Shown piece after piece: positions 33,917 to 43,026 of a stretch of DNA of 64,000 nucleotides (positions are counted from its first letter, which is position 1; the number at the start of each line of letters is the position of its first letter). Source of the DNA: Blautia liquoris. Its GTDB lineage: Bacteria; Bacillota; Clostridia; Lachnospirales; Lachnospiraceae. Location of the stretch: contig NZ_CP063304.1 of the NCBI RefSeq assembly GCF_015159595.1, forward strand, positions 620,001-684,000, written 5' to 3'. Below the pieces are notes generated by a model. That model was not told the DNA's origin. It saw only the letters and a program-made list of their open reading frames with translations, and made no database searches. The translations under genes and the position numbers were made by a program.

Positions 33917-35800
33917 ATGAATCTAAGCGGAGAGATGATAAGATTAAACTTGACGGAAATTAAACCAGAAGGATGGATACTCGACCAATTACATATTCAA
34001 ATGGATGGTTTGACAGGTAAGCTTTATGAGATCTGGGATAGCGTAGGCAGTTATTCCGGATGGTTGGGGGGGAGTGGAGAGAATTGGGAACGCGGCCCCT
34101 ACTATTTGGATGGCTTAGTTCCGCTTGCATACTATTTGAAAGATAAAAAGCAATGGGAATTATGCTGTAAATTTATTGAATGGACATTGGGAAGTCAGGA
34201 TGAGGACGGGAATTTTGGACCCGTGACGAGTAAGGAGGATTACTGGTCTCGTTATGTGATGCTAAAGGTATTAATACAATTCCAAGAGATTACGGGTGAT
34301 AAAAGAGTCATTCCCTTTTGTGAAAAGTATTGTATTTATCTTAACAAAAAAATAAGAAGGAAGCCTGCAGTTGAATGGTCAAAGGCCAGAATCCCTGATT
34401 TGATATATTGTGTGAGATGGATTTTTGAAAGGACAGGCAATGAAATTCTGTTAGAGCTAGTTGATGAATTAGAAAAACAGACACTAAATTGGACAGATGT
34501 ATTTCGTAATTTTCCTTATACTCGTTCTACTGCTCATTATCTTAATTGGGATAAAGTATCCCTTCTGAGAAAGAATCTTCTGGATGAGGTATTTGTTTAT
34601 CATGAAACACATATTGTAAATATTACTATGGGTTTAAAATATCCTGCAATGCAATATTCTTTTCATAAAGATAAAAAATATTTGGATATTGCAAAAAACG
34701 CAATTGATACCTTGAACAAATATCATGGGGTTGTATCAGGAGCAATTAATGGGGATGAGCACTTAAGTGGAAACTTGCCTACGCAAGGAGCGGAACTTTG
34801 TTCTATCGTTGAATATATGTTTAGTCTTGAAATATTAATGGAGACTTTTGGAAGTGCTTTTTTTGCTGATACATTGGAACGATTAGCGTACAATGCGCTG
34901 CCTGCGACGATTACTGAGGACTTTATGGCACATCAGTATGTACAGCAGGCAAATCAGGTCTTGGTATCCAAAGCAAAAAGAAATTGGTTTAACAATGATG
35001 ATACAGCAAATATGTTCGGTTTGGAGCCGCACTTCGGTTGTTGTACCGCGAATATGCATCAGGGATGGCCTAAATTTGTCAATAGTTTGTGGTACAAAAA
35101 AGGGAATGACACATTAGTATCCATGGTGTTGGCACCCAACACAGTATGTACCGCATTGGAGGAAGAACCAGTTGAAATACAATTGGACACAGAATATCCA
35201 TTTAGGGACACGCTTACCTATAGGATTAAAAAAGCTCCATCAAAAGAGATAAAGATACAAATTAGAATTCCTGGATGGTGTAAGGAACCAAAGATTATTT
35301 CGGAATCGGGGACAGTAGGACGTGAAGATGAATGGATTATAATAAGCGATCGGTTCCATAAAGGAGATGAGTTTCAGATAGTTTTGCCTATGGAAGTAAG
35401 ATATTCACATTGGCAGGGAGACAGTATTGCTGTTGAGAGAGGGCCATTGGTGTATGGCCTTGATATCAAAGAGGAATGGCGGATATTTAAAGAGGTTGCT
35501 GGAATAAAAGATTATGAAATTTTTCCTGGTGGACGCTGGAATTATTCTCTGCTAAAAAATGGTAAAATTAGAGTGATTCAAAATGATGTTAGTAAGGTGC
35601 CCTTTTCAAAAAAGAATCCCCCGGTTCGGCTGATTGCTAATGGCAAACAATGTGATGAATGGAAGATTGAAAATGACAGTGCAGGTCCAATTCCTAAGAG
35701 TCCGGTTATGAATGATCATAAGACTGTTCCTGTTGACTTAATTCCGTTTGGGTGCACCAAATTAAGAATTTCGGAATTTCCTTATTATGTAAGGGAATAA
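33917..35800 (+). CDS. DUF1680 / GH127-type beta-L-arabinofuranosidase
   Basis: A 627-residue cytoplasmic glycosidase with an (alpha/alpha)6 barrel (residues about 1-400) followed by beta-sandwich domains. GH127 enzymes use a zinc-bound cysteine nucleophile; the expected ligand set is visible as E293 and C295 in GAELCSIVE and the C375-C376 pair in HFGCCTANM. These correspond to E338, C340, C417 and C418 of the Bifidobacterium enzyme HypBA1. The N-terminal GWLGGSGENWERGPYYLDGLVPLAYYL segment defines a common Firmicutes subgroup. It ends the arabinoside transporter operon. Related families GH146 and the RG-II enzyme subgroup share this fold, so the exact sugar linkage is open. Confidence 0.88.
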   Translation: MNLSGEMIRLNLTEIKPEGWILDQLHIQMDGLTGKLYEIWDSVGSYSGWLGGSGENWERGPYYLDGLVPLAYYLKDKKQWELCCKFIEWTLGSQDEDGNFGPVTSKEDYWSRYVMLKVLIQFQEITGDKRVIPFCEKYCIYLNKKIRRKPAVEWSKARIPDLIYCVRWIFERTGNEILLELVDELEKQTLNWTDVFRNFPYTRSTAHYLNWDKVSLLRKNLLDEVFVYHETHIVNITMGLKYPAMQYSFHKDKKYLDIAKNAIDTLNKYHGVVSGAINGDEHLSGNLPTQGAELCSIVEYMFSLEILMETFGSAFFADTLERLAYNALPATITEDFMAHQYVQQANQVLVSKAKRNWFNNDDTANMFGLEPHFGCCTANMHQGWPKFVNSLWYKKGNDTLVSMVLAPNTVCTALEEEPVEIQLDTEYPFRDTLTYRIKKAPSKEIKIQIRIPGWCKEPKIISESGTVGREDEWIIISDRFHKGDEFQIVLPMEVRYSHWQGDSIAVERGPLVYGLDIKEEWRIFKEVAGIKDYEIFPGGRWNYSLLKNGKIRVIQNDVSKVPFSKKNPPVRLIANGKQCDEWKIENDSAGPIPKSPVMNDHKTVPVDLIPFGCTKLRISEFPYYVRE

Positions 35801-35858
35801 TTTAATGACAATAAAGCTGTCCGTACTTTGTGGGTACAGATTATGAATTATGGAGAGA

Positions 35859-36076
35859 TCATCCATTTTCCTCGCGGATCATCAGAAAATTCTTAGGTGA
35901 TATTCCATAGTACTTTTTAAATCATTTGCTGAAATACCCGGCATCTGTAAACCCGCAAAGCAATGCAGTATGAAAGCTGCACTGAGGTATTGGGGACTTA
36001 CGTATAGCGCAGATGCTATGGTACTTAACTGCATATCGGGATCCATATAGTGTACATTACAATGGACAATTGTAGA
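35859..36076 (-). pseudogene. Decayed AraC-family regulator (C-terminal DNA-binding remnants)
   Basis: Read on the minus strand, 36076-35972 encodes HYMDPDMQLSTIASALYVSP (part) ending in QYLSAAF, a textbook first AraC helix-turn-helix. About 17 bases later, in another frame, 35954-35859 encodes GFTDAGYFSK, then an in-frame TGA (35922-35924) where arginine or similar is expected, then FKKYYGISPKNFLMIREENG and a natural stop. The roughly 35 residues normally joining the two motifs are missing. So the gene has lost its N-terminus, suffered an internal deletion with frameshift and gained a stop. The rest of the 441-base gap between the GH127 and GH32 genes shows no intact gene. Confidence 0.8.
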
Positions 36077-36154
36077 TCATACAACAGGAAAAAAGAGGAA
36101 TGATAGCCAAGATAAGACAAAATTGTATCAAACGAGAGATAACTGAATTTCTAA

Positions 36155-36183
36155 TTGTGAATCCAATATTCTTGTGATAGACT
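36155..36183 (+). promoter_or_regulatory. Candidate promoter of the GH32 gene
   Basis: TTGTGA (36155-36160) and TAGACT (36178-36183) are 17 bases apart, 59 bases before the GH32 start. The match to consensus is moderate; the decayed AraC gene next to it may once have controlled this promoter. Confidence 0.4.
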
Positions 36184-36241
36184 GAGCATATGGTGTAGGA
36201 TACATATCAGAAGAAACACCAAAATGATAAGGAGACAAACA

Positions 36242-37615
36242 ATGAGTACAGCAGGAATCAGAGACTTTCGACCCAGAATTCACTTTACACCTCCATCTAT
36301 GTGGATGAATGATCCTAATGGTATGGTCTATGTGGATGGAGTTTATCATTTGTTCTATCAGAAATATCCTTATTCTACCGGACATGGTCCAATACATTGG
36401 GGGCATGCGGTTACAAAGAATCTGGTGCATTGGGAACATAAGCCAATAGCTATTTACCCAGACGAGCTGGGATCCGCCTTTTCAGGAAGCTGCGTCTATG
36501 ATAGGAATAATACATCAGGGTATGGAACAGAAAGGCACGCGCCAATTATAGCTATTTATACAAGCCATAATAATAATACCGGATTGGAGCAGCAGAGCAT
36601 TGCCTATAGTACTGATGGCGGTAATCATTTTGAAAAATCTTATCTTAATCCTGTGATAAAGAACCCCGGACTCTCAGATTTCAGGGATCCTAAGGCTTTC
36701 TGGAATTCAAAAAAAGAGTGTTGGAGCCTTGTATTAGCTGCGTATGACCGTGTTCAGTTCTATTCTTCTAAAGATATGAAACAGTGGGAGAAGACAGGGG
36801 AATTTGGTTTGGAAGAAAACCATGCATCAGGGGTGTTTGAGTGTCCGAATCTATTTCCGGTACATGTAGATGATAAAGTATTGTGGGTATTACTGCTCAG
36901 CATGACGACAACCGTGGAAGACGGTAAGAGCAGAACACAGTATTTTATCGGTGATTTTGATGGAGAAACATTCAGATGTACTTATCCATCGGATGAACCT
37001 CTTTGGATTGATTTTGGTTTTGATAATTATGCCGGTGTTACTTTTCAGAATCTTGATGAGCCTTTGTTCATCGGGTGGGCACAGAACTGGGAATACTCAG
37101 ACCGGGTTCCCACAGGCGAATTTTGCAGCCAGATGACCCTCGCCAGAAAACTGTCATTAAAGAAAATCGGAGATACTTATCGACTTTGTGGACAGCCGGA
37201 AGGCATCAGGCAGTTTCAAGCGCAGGCTTATCGTATCGAAAACAAAACACGAATAAGATCTGAAACATTCGGAATGAGAATTCATGGGAGAGGTGATGCA
37301 AAACTAACTCTTGCAAATTCCAAAAATCAGGAGATAATCATTGAGGTTAATGATGACCGTATTATCGTAGACAGAGGAAAGGCCGGAGCGAATGACTTTG
37401 ATGAAACGTTTATGACAGAACAGTATTCAAGAGCTACCATGACAAGACTTGCGCCAGGGGAATATGACGTTGAACTTATTTTTGATGTCTCCCTTTTGGA
37501 ACTCTTTGCCGATGATGGATTAGAAGTGTGTACAATGGAAATGTATCCGGATACACCATATGATCGGGTGATATGGGAAGGGAATCTGCAAGTTGAGTAT
37601 TATCAGATTGTGTAG
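36242..37615 (+). CDS. GH32 beta-fructosidase (sucrose/fructan hydrolase)
   Basis: A 457-residue family 32 glycosidase: a five-bladed propeller (residues about 10-320) followed by a beta-sandwich. The three GH32 signatures are intact: nucleophile D24 in WMNDPNG, R148-D149 in FRDP and acid/base E200 in FECPN. No signal peptide is seen, so it acts inside the cell on sucrose, sucrose phosphate or short fructans. The start at 36242 follows AAGGAGAC; an in-frame ATG at 36224 lies before that site. It is monocistronic, with a promoter candidate upstream and a hairpin downstream. No phosphotransferase or fructokinase is encoded beside it. Confidence 0.92.
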   Translation: MSTAGIRDFRPRIHFTPPSMWMNDPNGMVYVDGVYHLFYQKYPYSTGHGPIHWGHAVTKNLVHWEHKPIAIYPDELGSAFSGSCVYDRNNTSGYGTERHAPIIAIYTSHNNNTGLEQQSIAYSTDGGNHFEKSYLNPVIKNPGLSDFRDPKAFWNSKKECWSLVLAAYDRVQFYSSKDMKQWEKTGEFGLEENHASGVFECPNLFPVHVDDKVLWVLLLSMTTTVEDGKSRTQYFIGDFDGETFRCTYPSDEPLWIDFGFDNYAGVTFQNLDEPLFIGWAQNWEYSDRVPTGEFCSQMTLARKLSLKKIGDTYRLCGQPEGIRQFQAQAYRIENKTRIRSETFGMRIHGRGDAKLTLANSKNQEIIIEVNDDRIIVDRGKAGANDFDETFMTEQYSRATMTRLAPGEYDVELIFDVSLLELFADDGLEVCTMEMYPDTPYDRVIWEGNLQVEYYQIV

Positions 37616-37622
37616 ACAATCA

Positions 37623-37651
37623 GGGACATAGAAAACCTACTTCTATGTCCC
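37623..37651. terminator. Hairpin between convergent GH32 and GntR genes
   Basis: GGGACATAGAA (37623-37633) pairs perfectly with TTCTATGTCCC (37641-37651) over seven bases. T tracts are short on both strands; it probably serves both directions. Confidence 0.7.
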
Positions 37652-37676
37652 AAATAAATCCTCAGATATTAATGAA

Positions 37677-38417
37677 CTATATCTTTTTTCTTAATATCTT
37701 CATCTGCAGCACCCCATCTACATGGAACACTTCTGAATATAAACAAGGGTTTCCAAACAGGTCATATCCCACTTCGCCAAGAAAGAGAAGAGCAGTGCCA
37801 CGTGGGATGCCAAAAATCCGGGCCTGTTCATCGTCGGTAATTTTGGCATTGATATCTGACATAGACATATAGACTTTCTTATGGCAGTTCTTTTCCAGAA
37901 AATTAAAAACTGGGTTTTTTAGATCTTCCAGAGTATAGTTGTCATCCGTGACATATCGATGTGCTATGTAGTCAAAACACATAATCGCAGGCTTGCCGTC
38001 TGCAGAGACGGCCTTGAAGATTTTATAGACCTTTTCGCCCTCCTCGATGTTAAGTTTCCCAGACAGGGTCTTATCACAGATGATAGTCTCGATATCAACT
38101 TTCTCAACTTTTGGTGTAAAACCGGCCATTTTTACCAGATCCATGAATTCAGCTAATAAGTCCAGGCGTATTTTCGTATCTGCCACATAGCGGTTGATAA
38201 TAGAACCGACTCCGTGTTTCCGGCTGATAAAGCCTTCCCGATCCAGGATTGAAAGACAATCCCGGATCAGATTTCGGCTGACTCCAAACTTTTCGGCAAG
38301 GACTTTCTCTGTTGGAAGCTTTTTTTCTTCCTTATAGATCCCGTTAACAATTTCATCCAGAAGCAGCTCGGTTATCTCTTCGGAAAGCTGTTTTGTTTGC
38401 TTTGCCGCCTTTTCCAT
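37677..38417 (-). CDS. GntR-family regulator (HutC/UTRA type), last gene of the nucleoside operon
   Basis: A 246-residue repressor. Residues about 10-80 are the winged helix (LLLDEIVNGIYKEEKKLPTEKVLAEKFGVSRNLIRDCL), and residues about 95-240 are a UTRA effector domain. It lies 21 bases after the adenosine deaminase stop and is probably the final gene of the operon whose promoter is near 45010. That promoter carries ATAGGTACTACCTAT, which contains the GT-N-AC core expected for this regulator class, so autoregulation is likely. The effector may be a purine nucleoside or a product; this is inference. The ribosome binding site is weak. Confidence 0.88.
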   Translation of the reverse strand: MEKAAKQTKQLSEEITELLLDEIVNGIYKEEKKLPTEKVLAEKFGVSRNLIRDCLSILDREGFISRKHGVGSIINRYVADTKIRLDLLAEFMDLVKMAGFTPKVEKVDIETIICDKTLSGKLNIEEGEKVYKIFKAVSADGKPAIMCFDYIAHRYVTDDNYTLEDLKNPVFNFLEKNCHKKVYMSMSDINAKITDDEQARIFGIPRGTALLFLGEVGYDLFGNPCLYSEVFHVDGVLQMKILRKKI

Positions 38418-38438
38418 ACAAATTTCAATCCATTTCTT

Positions 38439-39473
38439 TCAATTATTTTCTTTCCAATCATGTATCCAGTCTTCTAATACTGGCAGATGCTGCTGCCCGC
38501 AGATCGAGTATTTCAAACTGTTACGTTCCATATCGAAGATATCCTCTTCGGTCAATTCCAGTGCATCTGCAGTTTGAATCATATTTTCTATCAGATCCCC
38601 GACATATGGGGGATCGTCTGAATTAATTGAGCACGGAATTCCCTGATCCATCAAGCGTTTTAATGGATGTTGTGACAAATCCGGATATACGATCATAGTA
38701 TTACTTAAAGGACAGATAGTCAATAAGATTTCTTTCTCAGCTAAGAGGTTCATTAATTTCCTATCATTCACAGAGAGAACTCCATGCTCAATTCTCTTAC
38801 AATGCATTCTCTCCACTGCATCCCATATATTCTGAACGGCCTGATCCCCGGCATTTGGATCTTCTCCTGCATGTGCACTCAGATAAAGGCCCATATCTTC
38901 TGCGAGTTCGTACGCTCTTTTGTGTTCGATACATGGATTCCCCCTTTCCTCACAGTCCATGCCGATTCCGGTGATGATTCCCAGATAGGGTTCCAGGCTC
39001 TTTATAAACTGATAGCTATCTTCTGCAGATAAGGAACGGTCGATACCTGCGATAAAGGTAATATCAATTCCATACTTTTTCATTGCCTCCTGTCTTCCGG
39101 CCTCATAACCGTTGATGACAGTCTTAAGGGGAATATTTCTTACCTGATTTAAAGGGTAGTCCAGTAAGAATTCGGTATAAATGATATTTTGTTCTTTTGC
39201 TCGTTTTCCAAGTTCGAGTATGACTTCATAAAAATCTTCTTCGTTTATGCAGACAGAATTGATAAGTCTGTCACTTGCCATGAAAGAATCCAGACTGGTG
39301 ACATTTTTTTTGATGTACTTTTTCATTTCTTCTTCGGAAGAGAAGGGGAGTTCTATTTTATTCCTCTTTGCAAGTTTTACGGCCGTTTCGCCTGGAATAG
39401 ACCCTTCAATATGGATATGATTTTCACCTTTCGGTATCGTTCTAATCATTTCTGTTAATTTTTCTGAAATCAT
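38439..39473 (-). CDS. add: Adenosine deaminase family protein
   Basis: A 344-residue zinc-dependent deaminase converting adenosine (or deoxyadenosine) to inosine. Metal and catalytic motifs are in order: H19 and H21 in NHIHIEGS, SAHAGEDPNAG (histidine plus catalytic glutamate), RIEHGVL, CPLSNT and SINSDDPPY (metal aspartate). The first motif has HIEGS where many enzymes have HLDGS, a known variation. It starts four bases inside the ATPase stop (ATGA), confirming co-transcription with the BMP-type transporter, and so would process imported adenosine. Adenine-specific relatives exist, so substrate remains likely rather than proven. Confidence 0.88.
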   Translation of the reverse strand: MISEKLTEMIRTIPKGENHIHIEGSIPGETAVKLAKRNKIELPFSSEEEMKKYIKKNVTSLDSFMASDRLINSVCINEEDFYEVILELGKRAKEQNIIYTEFLLDYPLNQVRNIPLKTVINGYEAGRQEAMKKYGIDITFIAGIDRSLSAEDSYQFIKSLEPYLGIITGIGMDCEERGNPCIEHKRAYELAEDMGLYLSAHAGEDPNAGDQAVQNIWDAVERMHCKRIEHGVLSVNDRKLMNLLAEKEILLTICPLSNTMIVYPDLSQHPLKRLMDQGIPCSINSDDPPYVGDLIENMIQTADALELTEEDIFDMERNSLKYSICGQQHLPVLEDWIHDWKENN

Positions 39474-40996
39474 GCGTTTTTCTCCTCTACATTATTTTTA
39501 ATTCCCATCATTAGTTCTCCAAGTTCTTTGAGAGATGTTTTTTCGGTACTCACGGTTTCTATGATTTGACCGTGATAGATCACCATGATACGGTCGGTCA
39601 GATCCATCAGTTCGTCCAGCTCACTGGAAACCAAGAGCACACCGCCGCCCTTTTTCTTTGTATTTATAATTTCTCTTTGAATATATTTTGCAGCCCCGAT
39701 ATCCAGTCCTCTGTCAGGATGTACGGCGATCAGCAGTTTGGGATTCCTGCTCAGTTCACGTCCGACGACTACTTTCTGTTGGTTTCCTCCCGACAAATTC
39801 ATGATTTTTTCATCTGTATTCTGTGCCTTTATCTCGAATTCGTCACAAATTCTTTTTGTGTAGTTTTCGATATTTTTTGACTGGAGAAAACCAAATCTGG
39901 AAAGCGGTTTGTGCAAATAAGACATTAAGATCATATTTTCTTTAATTGACATTTCCTGCACGATTCCGTATTTTTGCCGGTCCTCGGGGATATGGGCAAC
40001 ACCTCTGGACATGATTTTCCGGGATTTTTCTCTGGTAGTGTCGGTGCCATTTATCATGATTATTCCTTTTGAAGCCTGTTTTATCCCGGTGATGCAGTGA
40101 ATCAGCTCACTTTGACCATTGCCGTCTACTCCGCAGACTCCGAGAATTTCCCCTTCATGAACCTGAAAAGAGATATCTTTCAAGACTTGAACCTTCTTTT
40201 TATTCTGATAAGAAACATTCTGGAGAATTAAAACTGGTTTTCCCACCTCCGTTTTTTCTTTTTTTATAGTCAGTTCTACTGTTTTGCCTACCATGAGTTC
40301 AGCCAGTTCCCGGGTGTCCACAATATCTTTGACCCATATAGTCTTTATCGTCTCACCCTTTCTAAGAACTGTGCAGGCATCGCAGACAGCCATGATTTCC
40401 TTCAGCTTATGACTGATAAAGATAATCGTACAGCCCTCGATTTTCAGCTTTCGCAATACATCGAACAAAGCTTCCGCTTCCTGTGGAGTCAGTACAGCTG
40501 TTGGTTCATCGAGAATCAGAAGCCGGGCTCCGCGGAATAATGCCTTTAATATTTCCACTCTTTGCTGTTCTCCGATACTGAGGTTTGAAACTTTCTCCCA
40601 CGGATTGATTTCCATATGAAATGTTTCTGCCAGTTTTTTCAGTTTTGCTGCGGCAGATTTCAGATCCAATACGGTCTTGTTATCCTTCAGACCAAGAACA
40701 ACATTTTCGATGACGGATTGAGCGGGAATCAGCATAAAATGTTGATGCACCATTCCGATTCCATTTGATATGGCATTCTGAGGTGATGATAGATTCAGCT
40801 TCTTTCCGTCCAGATAGATTTCTCCTTCTGTTTGTCTGTACATTCCGTATAAGATATTCATCAGGGTAGACTTGCCAGCTCCATTTTCGCCGAGAAGAGC
40901 ATGAATTTCACCCTTTTTTATTGAGAGTGTCACATCCTTATTGGCTGTCACATTGCCAAACTGTTTTGAGATATGATTCATTTGCAAAAATTCCAT
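39470..40996 (-). CDS. BMP-type ABC transporter ATPase (second nucleoside system)
   Basis: A 508-residue double ABC ATPase. Domain 1 has Walker A GENGAGKST, signature LSIGEQQRVE and Walker B LILDEPTAVLTPQEAE. Domain 2 has GVDGNGQSE in place of Walker A, signature LSGGNQQKV and LIAVHPDRGLD at Walker B. Layout matches the plus-strand ATPase at 26056, so the two are paralogous systems. It is encoded after the two permeases and before the adenosine deaminase. The start follows AAGGAGAGG. Confidence 0.93.
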   Translation of the reverse strand: MEFLQMNHISKQFGNVTANKDVTLSIKKGEIHALLGENGAGKSTLMNILYGMYRQTEGEIYLDGKKLNLSSPQNAISNGIGMVHQHFMLIPAQSVIENVVLGLKDNKTVLDLKSAAAKLKKLAETFHMEINPWEKVSNLSIGEQQRVEILKALFRGARLLILDEPTAVLTPQEAEALFDVLRKLKIEGCTIIFISHKLKEIMAVCDACTVLRKGETIKTIWVKDIVDTRELAELMVGKTVELTIKKEKTEVGKPVLILQNVSYQNKKKVQVLKDISFQVHEGEILGVCGVDGNGQSELIHCITGIKQASKGIIMINGTDTTREKSRKIMSRGVAHIPEDRQKYGIVQEMSIKENMILMSYLHKPLSRFGFLQSKNIENYTKRICDEFEIKAQNTDEKIMNLSGGNQQKVVVGRELSRNPKLLIAVHPDRGLDIGAAKYIQREIINTKKKGGGVLLVSSELDELMDLTDRIMVIYHGQIIETVSTEKTSLKELGELMMGIKNNVEEKNA

Positions 40997-41006
40997 GTTC
41001 CTCTCC

Positions 41007-41921
41007 TTATCTTATATATGGTTTCGCACTGCAGGCCGGTTTGTTGGAGTTCTTTCTGTAGAGACACAGAGCGAAAATGGTTATGATATAGGGGACCATG
41101 AGCCAGAACTGATAGGGAACATGGTAGGAGGATGCCTGCATTCTATATTTCAGGGAATCTGCCATTCCAAATACCAGAGCAGCTATGAATACACCTCTGG
41201 GTGTATAATTTCCAAATACTACAGCGGCTACGGCGATGAATCCTCTTCCTGCTACCATGCCCTCTGTGAAGGAGCTCATCTGGGACAGGGAGATATAGAT
41301 GCCGGCCAGTCCTGACATGATTCCACTGAAAAACATGGTTGAATATCTTACCCTGTCAACGGATATTCCCAGGGTGTCACATGCTCTGGGGTTTTCTCCG
41401 ACAGAACGGATCTTCAGTCCCACATTTGTCTTATAGAGGACAGCACTGACTATGGGAACTGAAATCAGAGCTATGTAAACAAGAATCGTCTGGTTGGAGA
41501 AGATGGCTCCTATAATCGGAATGTTTTTTATGACGGGAATCTCAATTTTTTGAAACAGCGGGATATCTGCATTGTCAGTTCCAATTCCGAACACGGATCG
41601 ATTCACGGTTACAGTCAGGCCTCCTGCCAGAATATTAATGGCAGTGCCCACTACAGTTTGATCGGCCTTTAGAGTGATCGAGAAAAATGCAATAATCAGA
41701 TTGACTGCCACACTTCCCACAACAGCGCAGAGCACACCGATCCAGATACTTTTGCCGGCCCATGATCCAATTGCTCCGAACAAGGCTCCGGTCAGCATAA
41801 CGCCTTCTGTCCCGATATTTAATATTCCTGCTCTTTCGCTGACAACCAATCCCAGCCCTGCTAACAGAATTGGAGTTGCCATACGAAGTACCGTCATAAT
41901 GACACTATTCAATAATTCCAA
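41007..41921 (-). CDS. BMP-type ABC transporter permease (NupQ-like)
   Basis: A 304-residue permease with ATPILLAGLGLVVSERAGILNIGTEGVMLTGA at the N-terminus and the coupling segment SVGENPRACDTLGISVDRVRY. The start is a TTG at 41919-41921, well placed behind AAGGAGG, giving a 17-base overlap with the preceding permease gene. It corresponds to the protein at 28659 in the other nucleoside system. Confidence 0.92.
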   Translation of the reverse strand: MELLNSVIMTVLRMATPILLAGLGLVVSERAGILNIGTEGVMLTGALFGAIGSWAGKSIWIGVLCAVVGSVAVNLIIAFFSITLKADQTVVGTAINILAGGLTVTVNRSVFGIGTDNADIPLFQKIEIPVIKNIPIIGAIFSNQTILVYIALISVPIVSAVLYKTNVGLKIRSVGENPRACDTLGISVDRVRYSTMFFSGIMSGLAGIYISLSQMSSFTEGMVAGRGFIAVAAVVFGNYTPRGVFIAALVFGMADSLKYRMQASSYHVPYQFWLMVPYIITIFALCLYRKNSNKPACSAKPYIR

Positions 41922-43008
41922 TGGCTTCTTCCTCCTTTATGACGTGCTTTTTTATCAGGACTTCCTTGATTTTTCCGGCCGGCAGATTTCTTCCTATGAT
42001 AAACAGGATAATCAGTCCCTGAATGACGGAAATGAATGCATTCGGGACTTTTGCAAGCATTTCCATGGTACCGGCTCCACTGCTCATGGCTCCGAAGAGC
42101 AGAGAAGAAAAAAGGATGCCGATTGGTGAATTGCTGCCCAACAAAGCGGCAGCAATCCCTTCAAATCCCAGGTCCCCGGCAAATGCCTGCGTCAGTCGCG
42201 TCTGTACACCCAGAATTTCTATTGCTCCGGCAAGTCCTGCAAGGCCGCCGGAGATTGCCATTGCAATTCCCTGATTTAAGTTTTTGCTGATTCCTGCATA
42301 TTTACCGGTATTTTCGTTCAGTCCAATTACTCGAATCCCATATCCGAGAGATGTGTGCCAGAAAAACAGAAAGTATAGGACAATTACAAGAAGAGCAATG
42401 AGAAATCCAATGTTTAGTCTGGACCCCGGAACGAATAGGGGAAGCTTTGCGGATTCCAGGATCTGGCAGGACTGTGGATTACTGTTTGACCCTTTGGTAT
42501 CTTTCATGGGACCGGTGACCAGAAAACTGACAAGGTAGGCTGCAACATAATTCAACATGATAGTCGTTATCAGTTCGCTTGCCCCAAACACAGATTTCAG
42601 AAGACCCACAAGATATCCAAAGAGAGCGCCGGCTGCGATTCCGGCGAGAAGGGATATTGTTATATGTATTCCTCTCGGAAGCTGATCAAAATTGGTTGCA
42701 ATTAAAGTGGTGCAGATAGCTCCCATATAGAGCTGACCAGTGGCTCCAAGATTGATCATCCCACTTTTGAATGCAGTAGAAAAAGCAACCGCTGTGAGGA
42801 TGAGAGGAGTTGTTTTTACTGCTGTCTCACAGAGAGAATTTATACTTCCAAAAGAACCCTGCAGAAGGTATCTGTAGGAATTCAGCGGACGATATCCCAT
42901 GATTTTCATAACAAGTCCTGCTATGATCAGAGCCGCTATTACAGACAAAGCGGCATATATCAAAGAGAAAAGCGGATCGTATAGTGTTTTGTTTTTTCCA
43001 TTCTTCAT
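41905..43008 (-). CDS. BMP-type ABC transporter permease (NupP-like)
   Basis: A 367-residue permease with about eight to ten membrane segments, including TTPLILTAVAFSTAFKSGMINLGATGQLYMGA and GLAGAIEILGVQTRL. I chose the ATG ending at 43008, six bases after AAGGTG; an in-frame GTG ends at 43017 within that site. It overlaps the next permease by 17 bases and lies shortly after the binding-protein gene. It corresponds to the protein at 27587. Confidence 0.91.
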   Translation of the reverse strand: MKNGKNKTLYDPLFSLIYAALSVIAALIIAGLVMKIMGYRPLNSYRYLLQGSFGSINSLCETAVKTTPLILTAVAFSTAFKSGMINLGATGQLYMGAICTTLIATNFDQLPRGIHITISLLAGIAAGALFGYLVGLLKSVFGASELITTIMLNYVAAYLVSFLVTGPMKDTKGSNSNPQSCQILESAKLPLFVPGSRLNIGFLIALLVIVLYFLFFWHTSLGYGIRVIGLNENTGKYAGISKNLNQGIAMAISGGLAGLAGAIEILGVQTRLTQAFAGDLGFEGIAAALLGSNSPIGILFSSLLFGAMSSGAGTMEMLAKVPNAFISVIQGLIILFIIGRNLPAGKIKEVLIKKHVIKEEEAIGIIE

Positions 43009-43026
43009 GATATTCACCTTAGTTGG

